NCBI GenBank assembly: GCA_030267565.1
Contig: BRXU01000001.1
Span: 4,154,001-4,218,000, forward strand
DNA length: 64,000 bases
Direction: 5' to 3'
Source of the DNA: Pleodorina starrii
Taxonomy: Eukaryota > Chlorophyta > Chlorophyceae > Chlamydomonadales > Volvocaceae
The notes under the pieces were generated by a model. That model ran no database searches. It worked only from the letters and a program-made list of their open reading frames with translations, and was not told the origin of the DNA. Positions 43,914 to 54,398 of this stretch are shown piece after piece; the first letter of the stretch is position 1, and each line of letters opens with the position of its first letter. A program made the translations under genes and the position numbers.

Positions 43914-44470
43914 CTGAGGCGGCGGGCAACATCACACATGTACACATACGGTATGGTGGTCTTAACCATTGACCCAACTGCAAAGGCAAATTCAGCGCGG
44001 CACGAGCATTATACTATCAGCTAACTGATATATGATAAATATATATCTTATATGATAAGATATATCGATCGGCTATTATTCATCAGTGCATGTCGCCTGC
44101 AGCTGTCGTCCATATATACGACGTACAGGTGGGCAGGGGTATACTGGCACAGGGGGTAATGTACATACTGTACTGTAGCCCGCCGGTCTATCTAACGCAT
44201 TGATTTTTGGGCGGGGCCCCAGCGCGAAGCGCCCAAGGCCCCGCCCTGTAGGATTGCCCATGTCCGTGCCTGCCTGCCTGCCTGCCTGCCTCTGTTCCCG
44301 GAGCAATCGAAGCTTGCGGAGGGATACGACCCCATAATTGTCAGTGATCCGTCCGTCCGTCCGCGGTCAAGTGTCCATGGCAAGTCGACTATGCAGCGCG
44401 CGAAGCCAAAAGGCCCCGAAAGTTGACAGTTCAATGAACGGTTTTACAGAGATCATATGACTTCAAATTC
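43914..44470. other. No gene recognised; contains element fragment E
   Basis: An AT-rich patch at 44020-44070 contains self-complementary TATATCTTATATGATAAGAT-type sequence. The remainder is unassigned apart from fragment E. Confidence 0.4.
44204..44292 (+). mobile_element. Element fragment E: family start only
   Basis: TTTTTGGGCGGGGCCCC, a shortened hairpin and CATGTCCGTG are followed by (TGCC)n. The rest of the family body is absent. Confidence 0.75.
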
Positions 44471-44690
44471 TGGGTGTGTTTTGGTAGGAGTGTGTGTTTT
44501 GTTAGGAGTGTGTGTTTTGGTAGGAGTGTGTGTTTTGGTAGGAGTGTGTGTTTTGGGTGTGTTTTGGTAGGAGTGTGTGTTTTGGTAGGAGTGTGTGTTT
44601 TGGTAGGAGTGTGTGTTTTGGTAGGAGTGTGTGTATAGGAGAGAGTGTGTGTATATAAGAGAGTGTGTGTGAGTGAGAGAGAGAGAGGGT
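44471..44690 (+). repeat. 18-bp minisatellite and GT/GA-rich flank
   Basis: About nine units of TGTGTTTTGGTAGGAGTG, one shortened, decay into GTGTGTATA and GAGAGA sequence right before the hexamer tract. Confidence 0.9.
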
Positions 44691-44694
44691 TTTA

Positions 44695-47600
44695 GGTGCG
44701 TGTGCGTGTGCGTGTGCGTGTGCGTGTGCGTGTGCGTGTGCGTGTGCGTGTGCGTGTGCGTGTGCGTGTGCGTGTGCGTGTGCGTGTGCGTGTGCGTGTG
44801 CGTGTGCGTGTGCGTGTGCGTGTGCGTGTGCGTGTGCGTGTGCGTGTGCGTGTGCGTGTGCGTGTGCGTGTGCGTGTGCGTGTGCGTGTGCGTGTGCGTG
44901 TGCGTGTGCGTGTGCGTGTGCGTGTGCGTGTGCGTGTGCGTGTGCGTGTGCGTGTGCGTGTGCGTGTGCGTGTGCGTGTGCGTGTGCGTGTGCGTGTGCG
45001 TGTGCGTGTGCGTGTGCGTGTGCGTGTGCGTGTGCGTGTGCGTGTGCGTGTGCGTGTGCGTGTGCGTGTGCGTGTGCGTGTGCGTGTGCGTGTGCGTGTG
45101 CGTGTGCGTGTGCGTGTGCGTGTGCGTGTGCGTGTGCGTGTGCGTGTGCGTGTGCGTGTGCGTGTGCGTGTGCGTGTGCGTGTGCGTGTGCGTGTGCGTG
45201 TGCGTGTGCGTGTGCGTGTGCGTGTGCGTGTGCGTGTGCGTGTGCGTGTGCGTGTGCGTGTGCGTGTGCGTGTGCGTGTGCGTGTGCGTGTGCGTGTGCG
45301 TGTGCGTGTGCGTGTGCGTGTGCGTGTGCGTGTGCGTGTGCGTGTGCGTGTGCGTGTGCGTGTGCGTGTGCGTGTGCGTGTGCGTGTGCGTGTGCGTGTG
45401 CGTGTGCGTGTGCGTGTGCGTGTGCGTGTGCGTGTGCGTGTGCGTGTGCGTGTGCGTGTGCGTGTGCGTGTGCGTGTGCGTGTGCGTGTGCGTGTGCGTG
45501 TGCGTGTGCGTGTGCGTGTGCGTGTGCGTGTGCGTGTGCGTGTGCGTGTGCGTGTGCGTGTGCGTGTGCGTGTGCGTGTGCGTGTGCGTGTGCGTGTGCG
45601 TGTGCGTGTGCGTGTGCGTGTGCGTGTGCGTGTGCGTGTGCGTGTGCGTGTGCGTGTGCGTGTGCGTGTGCGTGTGCGTGTGCGTGTGCGTGTGCGTGTG
45701 CGTGTGCGTGTGCGTGTGCGTGTGCGTGTGCGTGTGCGTGTGCGTGTGCGTGTGCGTGTGCGTGTGCGTGTGCGTGTGCGTGTGCGTGTGCGTGTGCGTG
45801 TGCGTGTGCGTGTGCGTGTGCGTGTGCGTGTGCGTGTGCGTGTGCGTGTGCGTGTGCGTGTGCGTGTGCGTGTGCGTGTGCGTGTGCGTGTGCGTGTGCG
45901 TGTGCGTGTGCGTGTGCGTGTGCGTGTGCGTGTGCGTGTGCGTGTGCGTGTGCGTGTGCGTGTGCGTGTGCGTGTGCGTGTGCGTGTGCGTGTGCGTGTG
46001 CGTGTGCGTGTGCGTGTGCGTGTGCGTGTGCGTGTGCGTGTGCGTGTGCGTGTGCGTGTGCGTGTGCGTGTGCGTGTGCGTGTGCGTGTGCGTGTGCGTG
46101 TGCGTGTGCGTGTGCGTGTGCGTGTGCGTGTGCGTGTGCGTGTGCGTGTGCGTGTGCGTGTGCGTGTGCGTGTGCGTGTGCGTGTGCGTGTGCGTGTGCG
46201 TGTGCGTGTGCGTGTGCGTGTGCGTGTGCGTGTGCGTGTGCGTGTGCGTGTGCGTGTGCGTGTGCGTGTGCGTGTGCGTGTGCGTGTGCGTGTGCGTGTG
46301 CGTGTGCGTGTGCGTGTGCGTGTGCGTGTGCGTGTGCGTGTGCGTGTGCGTGTGCGTGTGCGTGTGCGTGTGCGTGTGCGTGTGCGTGTGCGTGTGCGTG
46401 TGCGTGTGCGTGTGCGTGTGCGTGTGCGTGTGCGTGTGCGTGTGCGTGTGCGTGTGCGTGTGCGTGTGCGTGTGCGTGTGCGTGTGCGTGTGCGTGTGCG
46501 TGTGCGTGTGCGTGTGCGTGTGCGTGTGCGTGTGCGTGTGCGTGTGCGTGTGCGTGTGCGTGTGCGTGTGCGTGTGCGTGTGCGTGTGCGTGTGCGTGTG
46601 CGTGTGCGTGTGCGTGTGCGTGTGCGTGTGCGTGTGCGTGTGCGTGTGCGTGTGCGTGTGCGTGTGCGTGTGCGTGTGCGTGTGCGTGTGCGTGTGCGTG
46701 TGCGTGTGCGTGTGCGTGTGCGTGTGCGTGTGCGTGTGCGTGTGCGTGTGCGTGTGCGTGTGCGTGTGCGTGTGCGTGTGCGTGTGCGTGTGCGTGTGCG
46801 TGTGCGTGTGCGTGTGCGTGTGCGTGTGCGTGTGCGTGTGCGTGTGCGTGTGCGTGTGCGTGTGCGTGTGCGTGTGCGTGTGCGTGTGCGTGTGCGTGTG
46901 CGTGTGCGTGTGCGTGTGCGTGTGCGTGTGCGTGTGCGTGTGCGTGTGCGTGTGCGTGTGCGTGTGCGTGTGCGTGTGCGTGTGCGTGTGCGTGTGCGTG
47001 TGCGTGTGCGTGTGCGTGTGCGTGTGCGTGTGCGTGTGCGTGTGCGTGTGCGTGTGCGTGTGCGTGTGCGTGTGCGTGTGCGTGTGCGTGTGCGTGTGCG
47101 TGTGCGTGTGCGTGTGCGTGTGCGTGTGCGTGTGCGTGTGCGTGTGCGTGTGCGTGTGCGTGTGCGTGTGCGTGTGCGTGTGCGTGTGCGTGTGCGTGTG
47201 CGTGTGCGTGTGCGTGTGCGTGTGCGTGTGCGTGTGCGTGTGCGTGTGCGTGTGCGTGTGCGTGTGCGTGTGCGTGTGCGTGTGCGTGTGCGTGTGCGTG
47301 TGCGTGTGCGTGTGCGTGTGCGTGTGCGTGTGCGTGTGCGTGTGCGTGTGCGTGTGCGTGTGCGTGTGCGTGTGCGTGTGCGTGTGCGTGTGCGTGTGCG
47401 TGTGCGTGTGCGTGTGCGTGTGCGTGTGCGTGTGCGTGTGCGTGTGCGTGTGCGTGTGCGTGTGCGTGTGCGTGTGCGTGTGCGTGTGCGTGTGCGTGTG
47501 CGTGTGCGTGTGCGTGTGCGTGTGCGTGTGCGTGTGCGTGTGCGTGTGCGTGTGCGTGTGCGTGTGCGTGTGCGTGTGCGTGTGCGTGTGCGTGTGCGTG

Positions 47601-48886
47601 TGCGTGTGCGTGTGCGTGTGCGTGTGCGTGTGCGTGTGCGTGTGCGTGTGCGTGTGCGTGTGCGTGTGCGTGTGCGTGTGCGTGTGCGTGTGCGTGTGCG
47701 TGTGCGTGTGCGTGTGCGTGTGCGTGTGCGTGTGCGTGTGCGTGTGCGTGTGCGTGTGCGTGTGCGTGTGCGTGTGCGTGTGCGTGTGCGTGTGCGTGTG
47801 CGTGTGCGTGTGCGTGTGCGTGTGCGTGTGCGTGTGCGTGTGCGTGTGCGTGTGCGTGTGCGTGTGCGTGTGCGTGTGCGTGTGCGTGTGCGTGTGCGTG
47901 TGCGTGTGCGTGTGCGTGTGCGTGTGCGTGTGCGTGTGCGTGTGCGTGTGCGTGTGCGTGTGCGTGTGCGTGTGCGTGTGCGTGTGCGTGTGCGTGTGCG
48001 TGTGCGTGTGCGTGTGCGTGTGCGTGTGCGTGTGCGTGTGCGTGTGCGTGTGCGTGTGCGTGTGCGTGTGCGTGTGCGTGTGCGTGTGCGTGTGCGTGTG
48101 CGTGTGCGTGTGCGTGTGCGTGTGCGTGTGCGTGTGCGTGTGCGTGTGCGTGTGCGTGTGCGTGTGCGTGTGCGTGTGCGTGTGCGTGTGCGTGTGCGTG
48201 TGCGTGTGCGTGTGCGTGTGCGTGTGCGTGTGCGTGTGCGTGTGCGTGTGCGTGTGCGTGTGCGTGTGCGTGTGCGTGTGCGTGTGCGTGTGCGTGTGCG
48301 TGTGCGTGTGCGTGTGCGTGTGCGTGTGCGTGTGCGTGTGCGTGTGCGTGTGCGTGTGCGTGTGCGTGTGCGTGTGCGTGTGCGTGTGCGTGTGCGTGTG
48401 CGTGTGCGTGTGCGTGTGCGTGTGCGTGTGCGTGTGCGTGTGCGTGTGCGTGTGCGTGTGCGTGTGCGTGTGCGTGTGCGTGTGCGTGTGCGTGTGCGTG
48501 TGCGTGTGCGTGTGCGTGTGCGTGTGCGTGTGCGTGTGCGTGTGCGTGTGCGTGTGCGTGTGCGTGTGCGTGTGCGTGTGCGTGTGCGTGTGCGTGTGCG
48601 TGTGCGTGTGCGTGTGCGTGTGCGTGTGCGTGTGCGTGTGCGTGTGCGTGTGCGTGTGCGTGTGCGTGTGCGTGTGCGTGTGCGTGTGCGTGTGCGTGTG
48701 CGTGTGCGTGTGCGTGTGCGTGTGCGTGTGCGTGTGCGTGTGCGTGTGCGTGTGCGTGTGCGTGTGCGTGTGCGTGTGCGTGTGCGTGTGCGTGTGCGTG
48801 TGCGTGTGCGTGTGCGTGTGCGTGTGCGTGTGCGTGTGCGTGTGCGTGTGCGTGTGCGTGTGCGTGTGCGTGTGCGTGTGCGTGTA
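44695..48886 (+). repeat. Perfect (TGTGCG)n tract, about 4.2 kb
   Basis: About 697 uninterrupted copies of TGTGCG. The first deviation is TGTACG at the right edge. Every base alternates pyrimidine-purine. All six frames are open across it and read as dipeptide repeats, which are not genes. Confidence 0.97.
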
Positions 48887-49688
48887 CGTCTGAAATCAAG
48901 GAATTTAGAAAATTCAGAATTTCAGGGTTTTAGGATTTTTCAGGATAGTTTATGTATGCTTCGGATTGCACGCATGCACTCCAAAACAATGCACGAACCA
49001 AAGGTGAGCCGCCACCAGAGTTCAACGGATATCCAGCTTCGAAGTGTGTATGCATTGTGGGCGCAATGTCCAGGCAATATGGGATTCCGGGTAACCCCGA
49101 TACCAGGCCTTCCCTACGCGAAGGTCAGGCTGGCCGGAGAGGTCGTAATCCCGTACTCCCGGGGGTGGGTAATGGTCAGCAATCCATTAATCCTGACCGG
49201 TCCTTGCAGGGTCTTAATCCTTATCCTGCCCTGTCCTGGTGGGGTACTAATCCTAATCCTGCCGGCTACACGGATCCTATTCCTAATCCTCGCCGGTCAA
49301 GGGCAAGCCTTCGGTAGATTGGCTCGTCTTCGGTGTAATACTTTCTCATGGAAAAATATAATATCATCCAATTAACATATCTAAAGCTCTAGGTGCGCGG
49401 CTTGCGGTTGGGAATGAACCGGTGAGCCAGCGGCTCGCCAGGGCTCATCAGGGTCCTAGTTCTAGGTCGTCGGCCCGGGCAGGTCCGGTGTTCTAATCCA
49501 ATCATCCTGACTGGTACCTGACCCTTATTTTATCTTTGCAACCCTCCTGGCCACCAAACCAAATGACCGTCAAGAACCGAAGACTGTGTGCACTGTCCGA
49601 TCCCCTGAAACGACTGGATATAAACACATGCTAACGTATTAAATCAAACAGAATTGTGGTACATAAAAATCCGATACAGATTTAAATT
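48887..49688. other. No gene recognised
   Basis: A cluster of TAATCCT/TCCTAATCC words lies at 49185-49290. The remainder is AT-richer unassigned DNA. Confidence 0.4.
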
Positions 49689-49773
49689 TCATCTACTGGG
49701 AATAGTCGTCCTGAGTTTGAAGCTGTATGTTAATTCCATCTACTGGGAATATTCGTCCTGAGTTTGAAGCTGT
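49689..49773 (+). repeat. Direct repeat at the 5' edge of the retroelement relic
   Basis: ATCTACTGGGAATA and CGTCCTGAGTTTGAAGCTGT occur twice, about 47 bp apart. Confidence 0.85.
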
Positions 49774-51016
49774 AAAATATTATATGAAATCAGGATGGAG
49801 CATAGTAAGCTTAGTAAATAACGGAGTTTATTATGTTGGAAAGGTTGGAAGAGGCTACCACCCCAAGGCGGTGCATCGGTACGCATCCCCCACCGACCCC
49901 ACCCACCCCGAAACGATAGTCGAGGTAGAATGGGCTCCCACCGAAGATGAGAAATCGCGACTGGCCTCGCAAGACAACTGGACAGAGCTGCTGAATGCAT
50001 TCAGGCATCGGCGCGCCATGGAGGCCGAGCAGGACCCCGGTCGAATGGAAAAGGCACGCGACCGCCACCTGACGGAATGGCAACAGCAAGGCAGATGGGA
50101 GACTGAATGCCTCAACGTGACCCGAGGCCAACGTCTCCTAAGGCAGTTTGTCGAAATCAACGTGCAACCGGGTAACCCGGACAGGGACATCCACCCGCCG
50201 GGGCGGTATACGGTCCAGATTGGCAAACGTAACGGCACACACAGGCATGTACCATGGGACGGCAGTGAGAACATACCCGATGGACTGCAAGCCATTGGGC
50301 TGGCATTCGTGTACGATCCCCAGGGGCGCTGCGTCGGCCAGGTGTCGGCAAGCCGCCTCCGCAGCCTGTGACTCCGGTACAGAGACGCCCAGCAGAAACG
50401 CCCGGAAGAGCACGCACAGATCGCGGCCGCGGGTGGCTTCGCGGAGGATGTCGCATGCCTCCTGCTGCGGTATCGGGGCGGAGGGGGCACCAAAGCACAC
50501 CCCATTAGAGAAGCACATGAGCGGAGGATATCCGAACGGCTGATGAAACGCCTCATGACCGCGCTGGGCGCCGCAACAGAGCGCTTTGCATCCCCCCTCA
50601 ACGTAGCAGACAGCACCGCCATCTACTACTCGCGGTACCCTGAAGATCAGCTCTTCGGAGCCAACCACGATGCGTATTCGCAACCGTGCACGGGCGTATC
50701 CGTCGCGCACCCTGAACCCAAGCCGGACGAGGGGCACCATGCACTGCGATGGGCGCTAGGCTGGGCCGACGCGACACGGAGCACAGATAACCCCACCGCT
50801 ACCCTACTCCTGCTGCCCACGTCCCAAACGGCGCCCTACACCCGCTACCTCACCCACCCGCTGGTCACTGTGATCAGTAGAATAGACGCATCCTCAGGAA
50901 CAGGGGACCTTTACAGCGAAGTGAGCGTAGACGCTCCAAAACCCTACCCAAACGGACTCACCCTGCTCTTGGTTAGCAATGAATCCGGCCGCGCTTACGA
51001 TACCAGCCTCCGCTGA
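49727..51016 (+). pseudogene. Retroelement relic: N-terminal part with PCIF1-like region
   Basis: One frame runs from 49727 to 51016, interrupted by a single TGA at 50369-50371. The first part (to 50368) ends GRCVGQVSASRL and is unrecognised. The second part contains FASPLN, then YPEDQLFGANHDAYS and a TG near 50700. This order recalls the PCIF1-type adenine methyltransferase fold (FASPLN, F/YP.D..FG, then NPPF). Where NPPF is expected the sequence reads HPEP, so this copy would be inactive even if the assignment is right. No reverse transcriptase lies upstream. The resemblance is from memory of the family pattern and is moderate at best. Confidence 0.45.
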
Positions 51017-51066
51017 GCGCTTGCTATGACGGCAGCCCTCCACGTCGCCACTGGCCCCGCCCTCTC

Positions 51067-51741
51067 TTGGACACCCCCCCCCCCCAATGGGTGCGCAAGC
51101 AGGTGCGCAGTATGACCGAGAAGCCACCCGCCGCGGCGGTTCCCTCCCGTACGTGCGACAACATCCCCACGGAAGAGGGAAGCGCCACGTTCCTGGCATT
51201 TTCTGCCAAATATGCGCTGCGATACAACGCCCAAGACGCCATATACACAGACGGTTCAGTGCAAAAGATTAAAGATGGCGAAGAGGAAAGACATCTCCTG
51301 GGAGCCGCGGCGGCCGACGCACTTACCGACACAACGCTCCACATAGATGTGAATGCAGGCCACCAGGGCTGCCAAACTATCACACAGTGCGAACTGAGTG
51401 TCATCCATCAAGGACTCCAGATGCGCAGAGCCACGCTGCACGGCGAAGCTCACCTAACTATCTGGACGGATTCTGCCGCGTTTCTACATCTCATTAAAAA
51501 GATGATAAACAACCCACATAAGCTTCAGCGTAGTAAGCACAAGGCGCTGCTTGAGAAAATCGTATTAATACTTAAACGACGAGCGGCCTGTAACCTGAAG
51601 ACGTCTTTGCTTCAAGTGAAAGCCCACACTGGGGTAACGTACAACGAGAAAGCGGACAAAACAGCCGTACGAGCCGCGCGAGGACTCTCCAAGCTAGACC
51701 CCGACGCGCTAGCTAAGCGCAACCGAAACCTCAGACAATAA
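51067..51741 (+). pseudogene. RNase HI domain of the retroelement relic
   Basis: Intact frame of 224 codons after the C-run at about 51070-51083. It contains YTDGS (D62), QCELSVIHQG (E109), WTDSAA (D135) and KAHTGVTYNEKADKTA (H187, D197), so the four acidic catalytic residues and the His are all kept. In retroelements this domain removes RNA from the RNA-DNA hybrid. The frame differs from the preceding part, consistent with an indel in the homopolymer. The first residues up to about 45 are probably linker. Confidence 0.85.
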
Positions 51742-51772
51742 TCCACGAAGTCAACACTGGTGGCTGCGGAAA

Positions 51773-52760
51773 ATGGCTGGGCCTGAGAAGAACGCTGGGC
51801 ACTATGCTAACGACCTTAACCGCGGTATCGAGTCCCTGGTCAGCCCGGAGACGCACTCGGGACACACGAACGAAACAGATTACATTAAATACGTCGCCAA
51901 TACCCTGCCCGACCTTGACATAAGCACCAGCACTCGAACTTTACAGCGCAAGGCGCGTCGACACAAGCATGTCTAACGGTGCTGCGACTACCTGTACGGC
52001 CAGCTATGGAGCGCCAAGCTGGCGAGCCGATTTAGGAAACCATTGGCGCCTGGGATGCCCCGCGTCGTTAGGACACTGCCCCCTGTGCAACCATCTCGAC
52101 TCAGGGGCGCACATCCTCGGAGGCTGCCTTCACCCCCGAAAGCGAGCCCTGTACATACAGCGGCATTACAAGGCGGTCCAAACAATTACCAGTACGCTAG
52201 CCCGGGGGTCCAATGGAGGCTGCTACATTATAATGGACGCCGGCCCCGCGGACACCCGACCAGACTACGTAGCTGGCACACGCCTGCCCAAATGGCTGCT
52301 CCCGGAAATCGCGGATGAGAAACGCCTCAAAATGCGGCCCGATATACTCCTTATACCCGACATCCCCCTCCACGAAGCGCGAGCGGCAGGGTACATGGGA
52401 CCCCTGGACCCCAGTCAACACACAGTACACATTATTGAGGTCGGCTACACCGCTGACACAAACCACACACAGAAACAGCACGACAAGGCCGTACAACATG
52501 CAGAACTGGCCAAACTCCTCACGGAAGCCGGATGGAAGGTCCGCTACACAACACAGGAAGCCATCAGCCTCGGCTTCGCGGGTACCATCAGGAAGGACCT
52601 ACGCCCTCTACTCCACACCCTAGGCACGGGCAGCAAGGAAGCCCGAACCTGCTGCAACGACCTCCACGGCCATGCAGTTAGAACACTCAACACTATCGTC
52701 ATAACCCGCAGGCAAATGGAACGCAACCCCCACGCGGAACCGCAACCGGCTGGCACATAA
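51773..52760 (+). pseudogene. CCHC knuckle and restriction-like endonuclease of the relic
   Basis: 51773-51976 encodes a linker ending in a basic RKARRHKHV and a TAA. The same frame then reads YLYGQLWSAKLASRF before the sense frame moves to that of 51969-52760. That frame has CPLC…H…C (C37, C40, H48, C53), then R123-P124-D125 and IIEVG (E157), followed by KQHDKAVQHAELAKLL and GWKV. This is the arrangement of PD-(D/E)xK-like nucleases at LINE C termini. The usual Lys of the core is not at the textbook spacing. The codon at 51969 is not supported as a real start. Confidence 0.7.
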
Positions 52761-52899
52761 CCAACGACAGACCAGTCTGAAGTTCCTCGCAGTGGTGCGT
52801 GGGGGGGGACTGGGACCGGGGAAACCCGTCACCCCACCCCCTCTGCTCCCATAACCCACGCCTTGGCTACCGGCCGGGCGTATCATTATTATTATTATT
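52761..52899. other. Short (ATT)n at the 3' edge of the retroelement relic
   Basis: A (TTA)n microsatellite lies at about 52877-52893. It may mark the 3' end of the retroelement. Confidence 0.5.
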
Positions 52900-54046
52900 C
52901 TCCTTCCTGCGCATTACGCATGCGCCACCGTATTTCTTATAGTGGTCCGTTCGGGCAAACGATGGACGCCTTCAATTCAAAAGCACGTCTCCTTTGACAT
53001 GCGCTTGTACGGGCCCTCGCAGGCACACAGCGCAGTGCGCCCTGCACTGGCGCCCTCGTGGCGCTTTGCCTTGTAAGACTCCATTTCGTCTCGCCGATCC
53101 TCGCTTCCGACGCACATACTCCCGCACATATGTCACGAATCGCATATGTTACGACCTACCTCATGTTACGGTAGGTAGCGTTCTGGCCAGCATGCGAACC
53201 AAGCATACGCGAATATGTCACGAATTGCATATGTTACGACCTACCTCATGTTACGGCAGCGTTCTGGCCGGCATGCGAACCAAGCACACGCGAATGTCAC
53301 GAAGCGCATATGTTACGACCTACCTCATCATGTTACGGTAGCGTTCTGGCCAGCATGCGAACCAAGCATACGCGAATATGTCACGAATCGCTTATGTTAC
53401 GACCTACCTCATGTTACGGCAGCGTTCTGGCCGGCATGCGAACCAAGCATACGCGAATATGTCACGAATCGCATATGTTACGACCTACCTCATGTTACGG
53501 TTGCATTCTGGCCGGCATGTGAACCAAACATACGCGAATATGTCATGCTTCGGTGCCGCTGACGATGCGACGGTACTGCCCCGTTCCCGGTTCCCGGTTC
53601 CCGTGCCCGCTTCCCGGTTTCGGCCTTCTCCTTCCCGCTGTTCGCGCTCCCGTGCTTTGCCTCGCACAAATGAATTCCATTGTGTATGTCATTCTCACAT
53701 GTGTTTATATGCAACGTTTGCGTCCTCCGGGTGCTTGGTTCTCCTTTCAACGCATTACTCATGCGTCACCGCCTTTCCTATTATTGTGGTCCGTTCTGGC
53801 ACACGATGGGCGACTTCAATTGAAACGCGTGTCGCCTTTAACATGCGCTTGTACGGGCCCTCGCAGGCACACAGCGCAGTGCGCCCTGCACGGGCGTCCT
53901 CATGGCGCTTTCCCTTGTTTGACTCCATTTCGTCTCGCCGATCCTTGCTTCCGACTCACATACTGCCGCCCTTGCCATTCTCTGCATTTTCTCCTGTTAT
54001 CAGCGTGCTGCGGTGCCGCTGACGATGCGACGGTACTGCCCCGAAA
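52900..54046 (+). repeat. Large direct duplication with 83-bp repeats in one copy
   Basis: About 230 bp around 52905-53130 recur at 53745-53975 (shared CGCTTGTACGGGCCCTCGCA). Their downstream ends recur at 53547 and 54009 (CGGTGCCGCTGACGATGCGA). Between these, only the first copy holds five units of about 83 bp (starts near 53131, 53216, 53296, 53379, 53459), each with ATGTTACGACCTACCTCATG. There are no unique spacers, so this is not CRISPR-like. Confidence 0.85.
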
Positions 54047-54075
54047 CCGCCATCATGTGTACGATGCTGCTGGCC

Positions 54076-54113
<38 letters not shown>

Positions 54114-54142
54114 AGATACTGCTGGCCCACATATATATTATA

Positions 54143-54191
<49 letters not shown>

Positions 54192-54301
54192 ATATATATA
54201 TGATAGATACTGCTGGCCCACATATATATATATATATATATATATTTATTTATATATTTATATATTTTATATATATATATATGATAGATATGCTGCTGGC
54301 C

Positions 54302-54396
<95 letters not shown>
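54076..54396. repeat. Compound (AT)n microsatellite
   Basis: Four AT tracts are separated by GATAGATACTGCTGGCCCAC-type islands. The last tract, 54304-54396, is uninterrupted. Confidence 0.95.

Positions 54397-54398
<2 letters not shown>

Larger units (their letters stand above)
49727..52760 (+). mobile_element. Decayed 3' part of an RNase H- and nuclease-bearing retroelement
   Basis: The order is PCIF1-like region, RNase H, CCHC knuckle, PD-(D/E)xK-like nuclease, split among frames by two TGA stops, a C13 run and at least one further frame change. Such a tail fits restriction-like-endonuclease LINEs. Dualen/RandI elements of Chlamydomonas, which combine two endonuclease types with RNase H, are one candidate. 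The reverse transcriptase is not present. Confidence 0.65.

Noticed and set aside
44502..49375. Open frames of 1406-1559 codons reading Ala-His, Cys-Val or Val-Arg repeats
   Set aside because: They are produced by the stop-free hexamer TGTGCG in every frame on both strands. No start context or domain is present.
53131..53545. Regular 83-bp repeats considered as a CRISPR array
   Set aside because: The repeats abut without unique spacers, no cas genes are present, and the DNA is eukaryotic.
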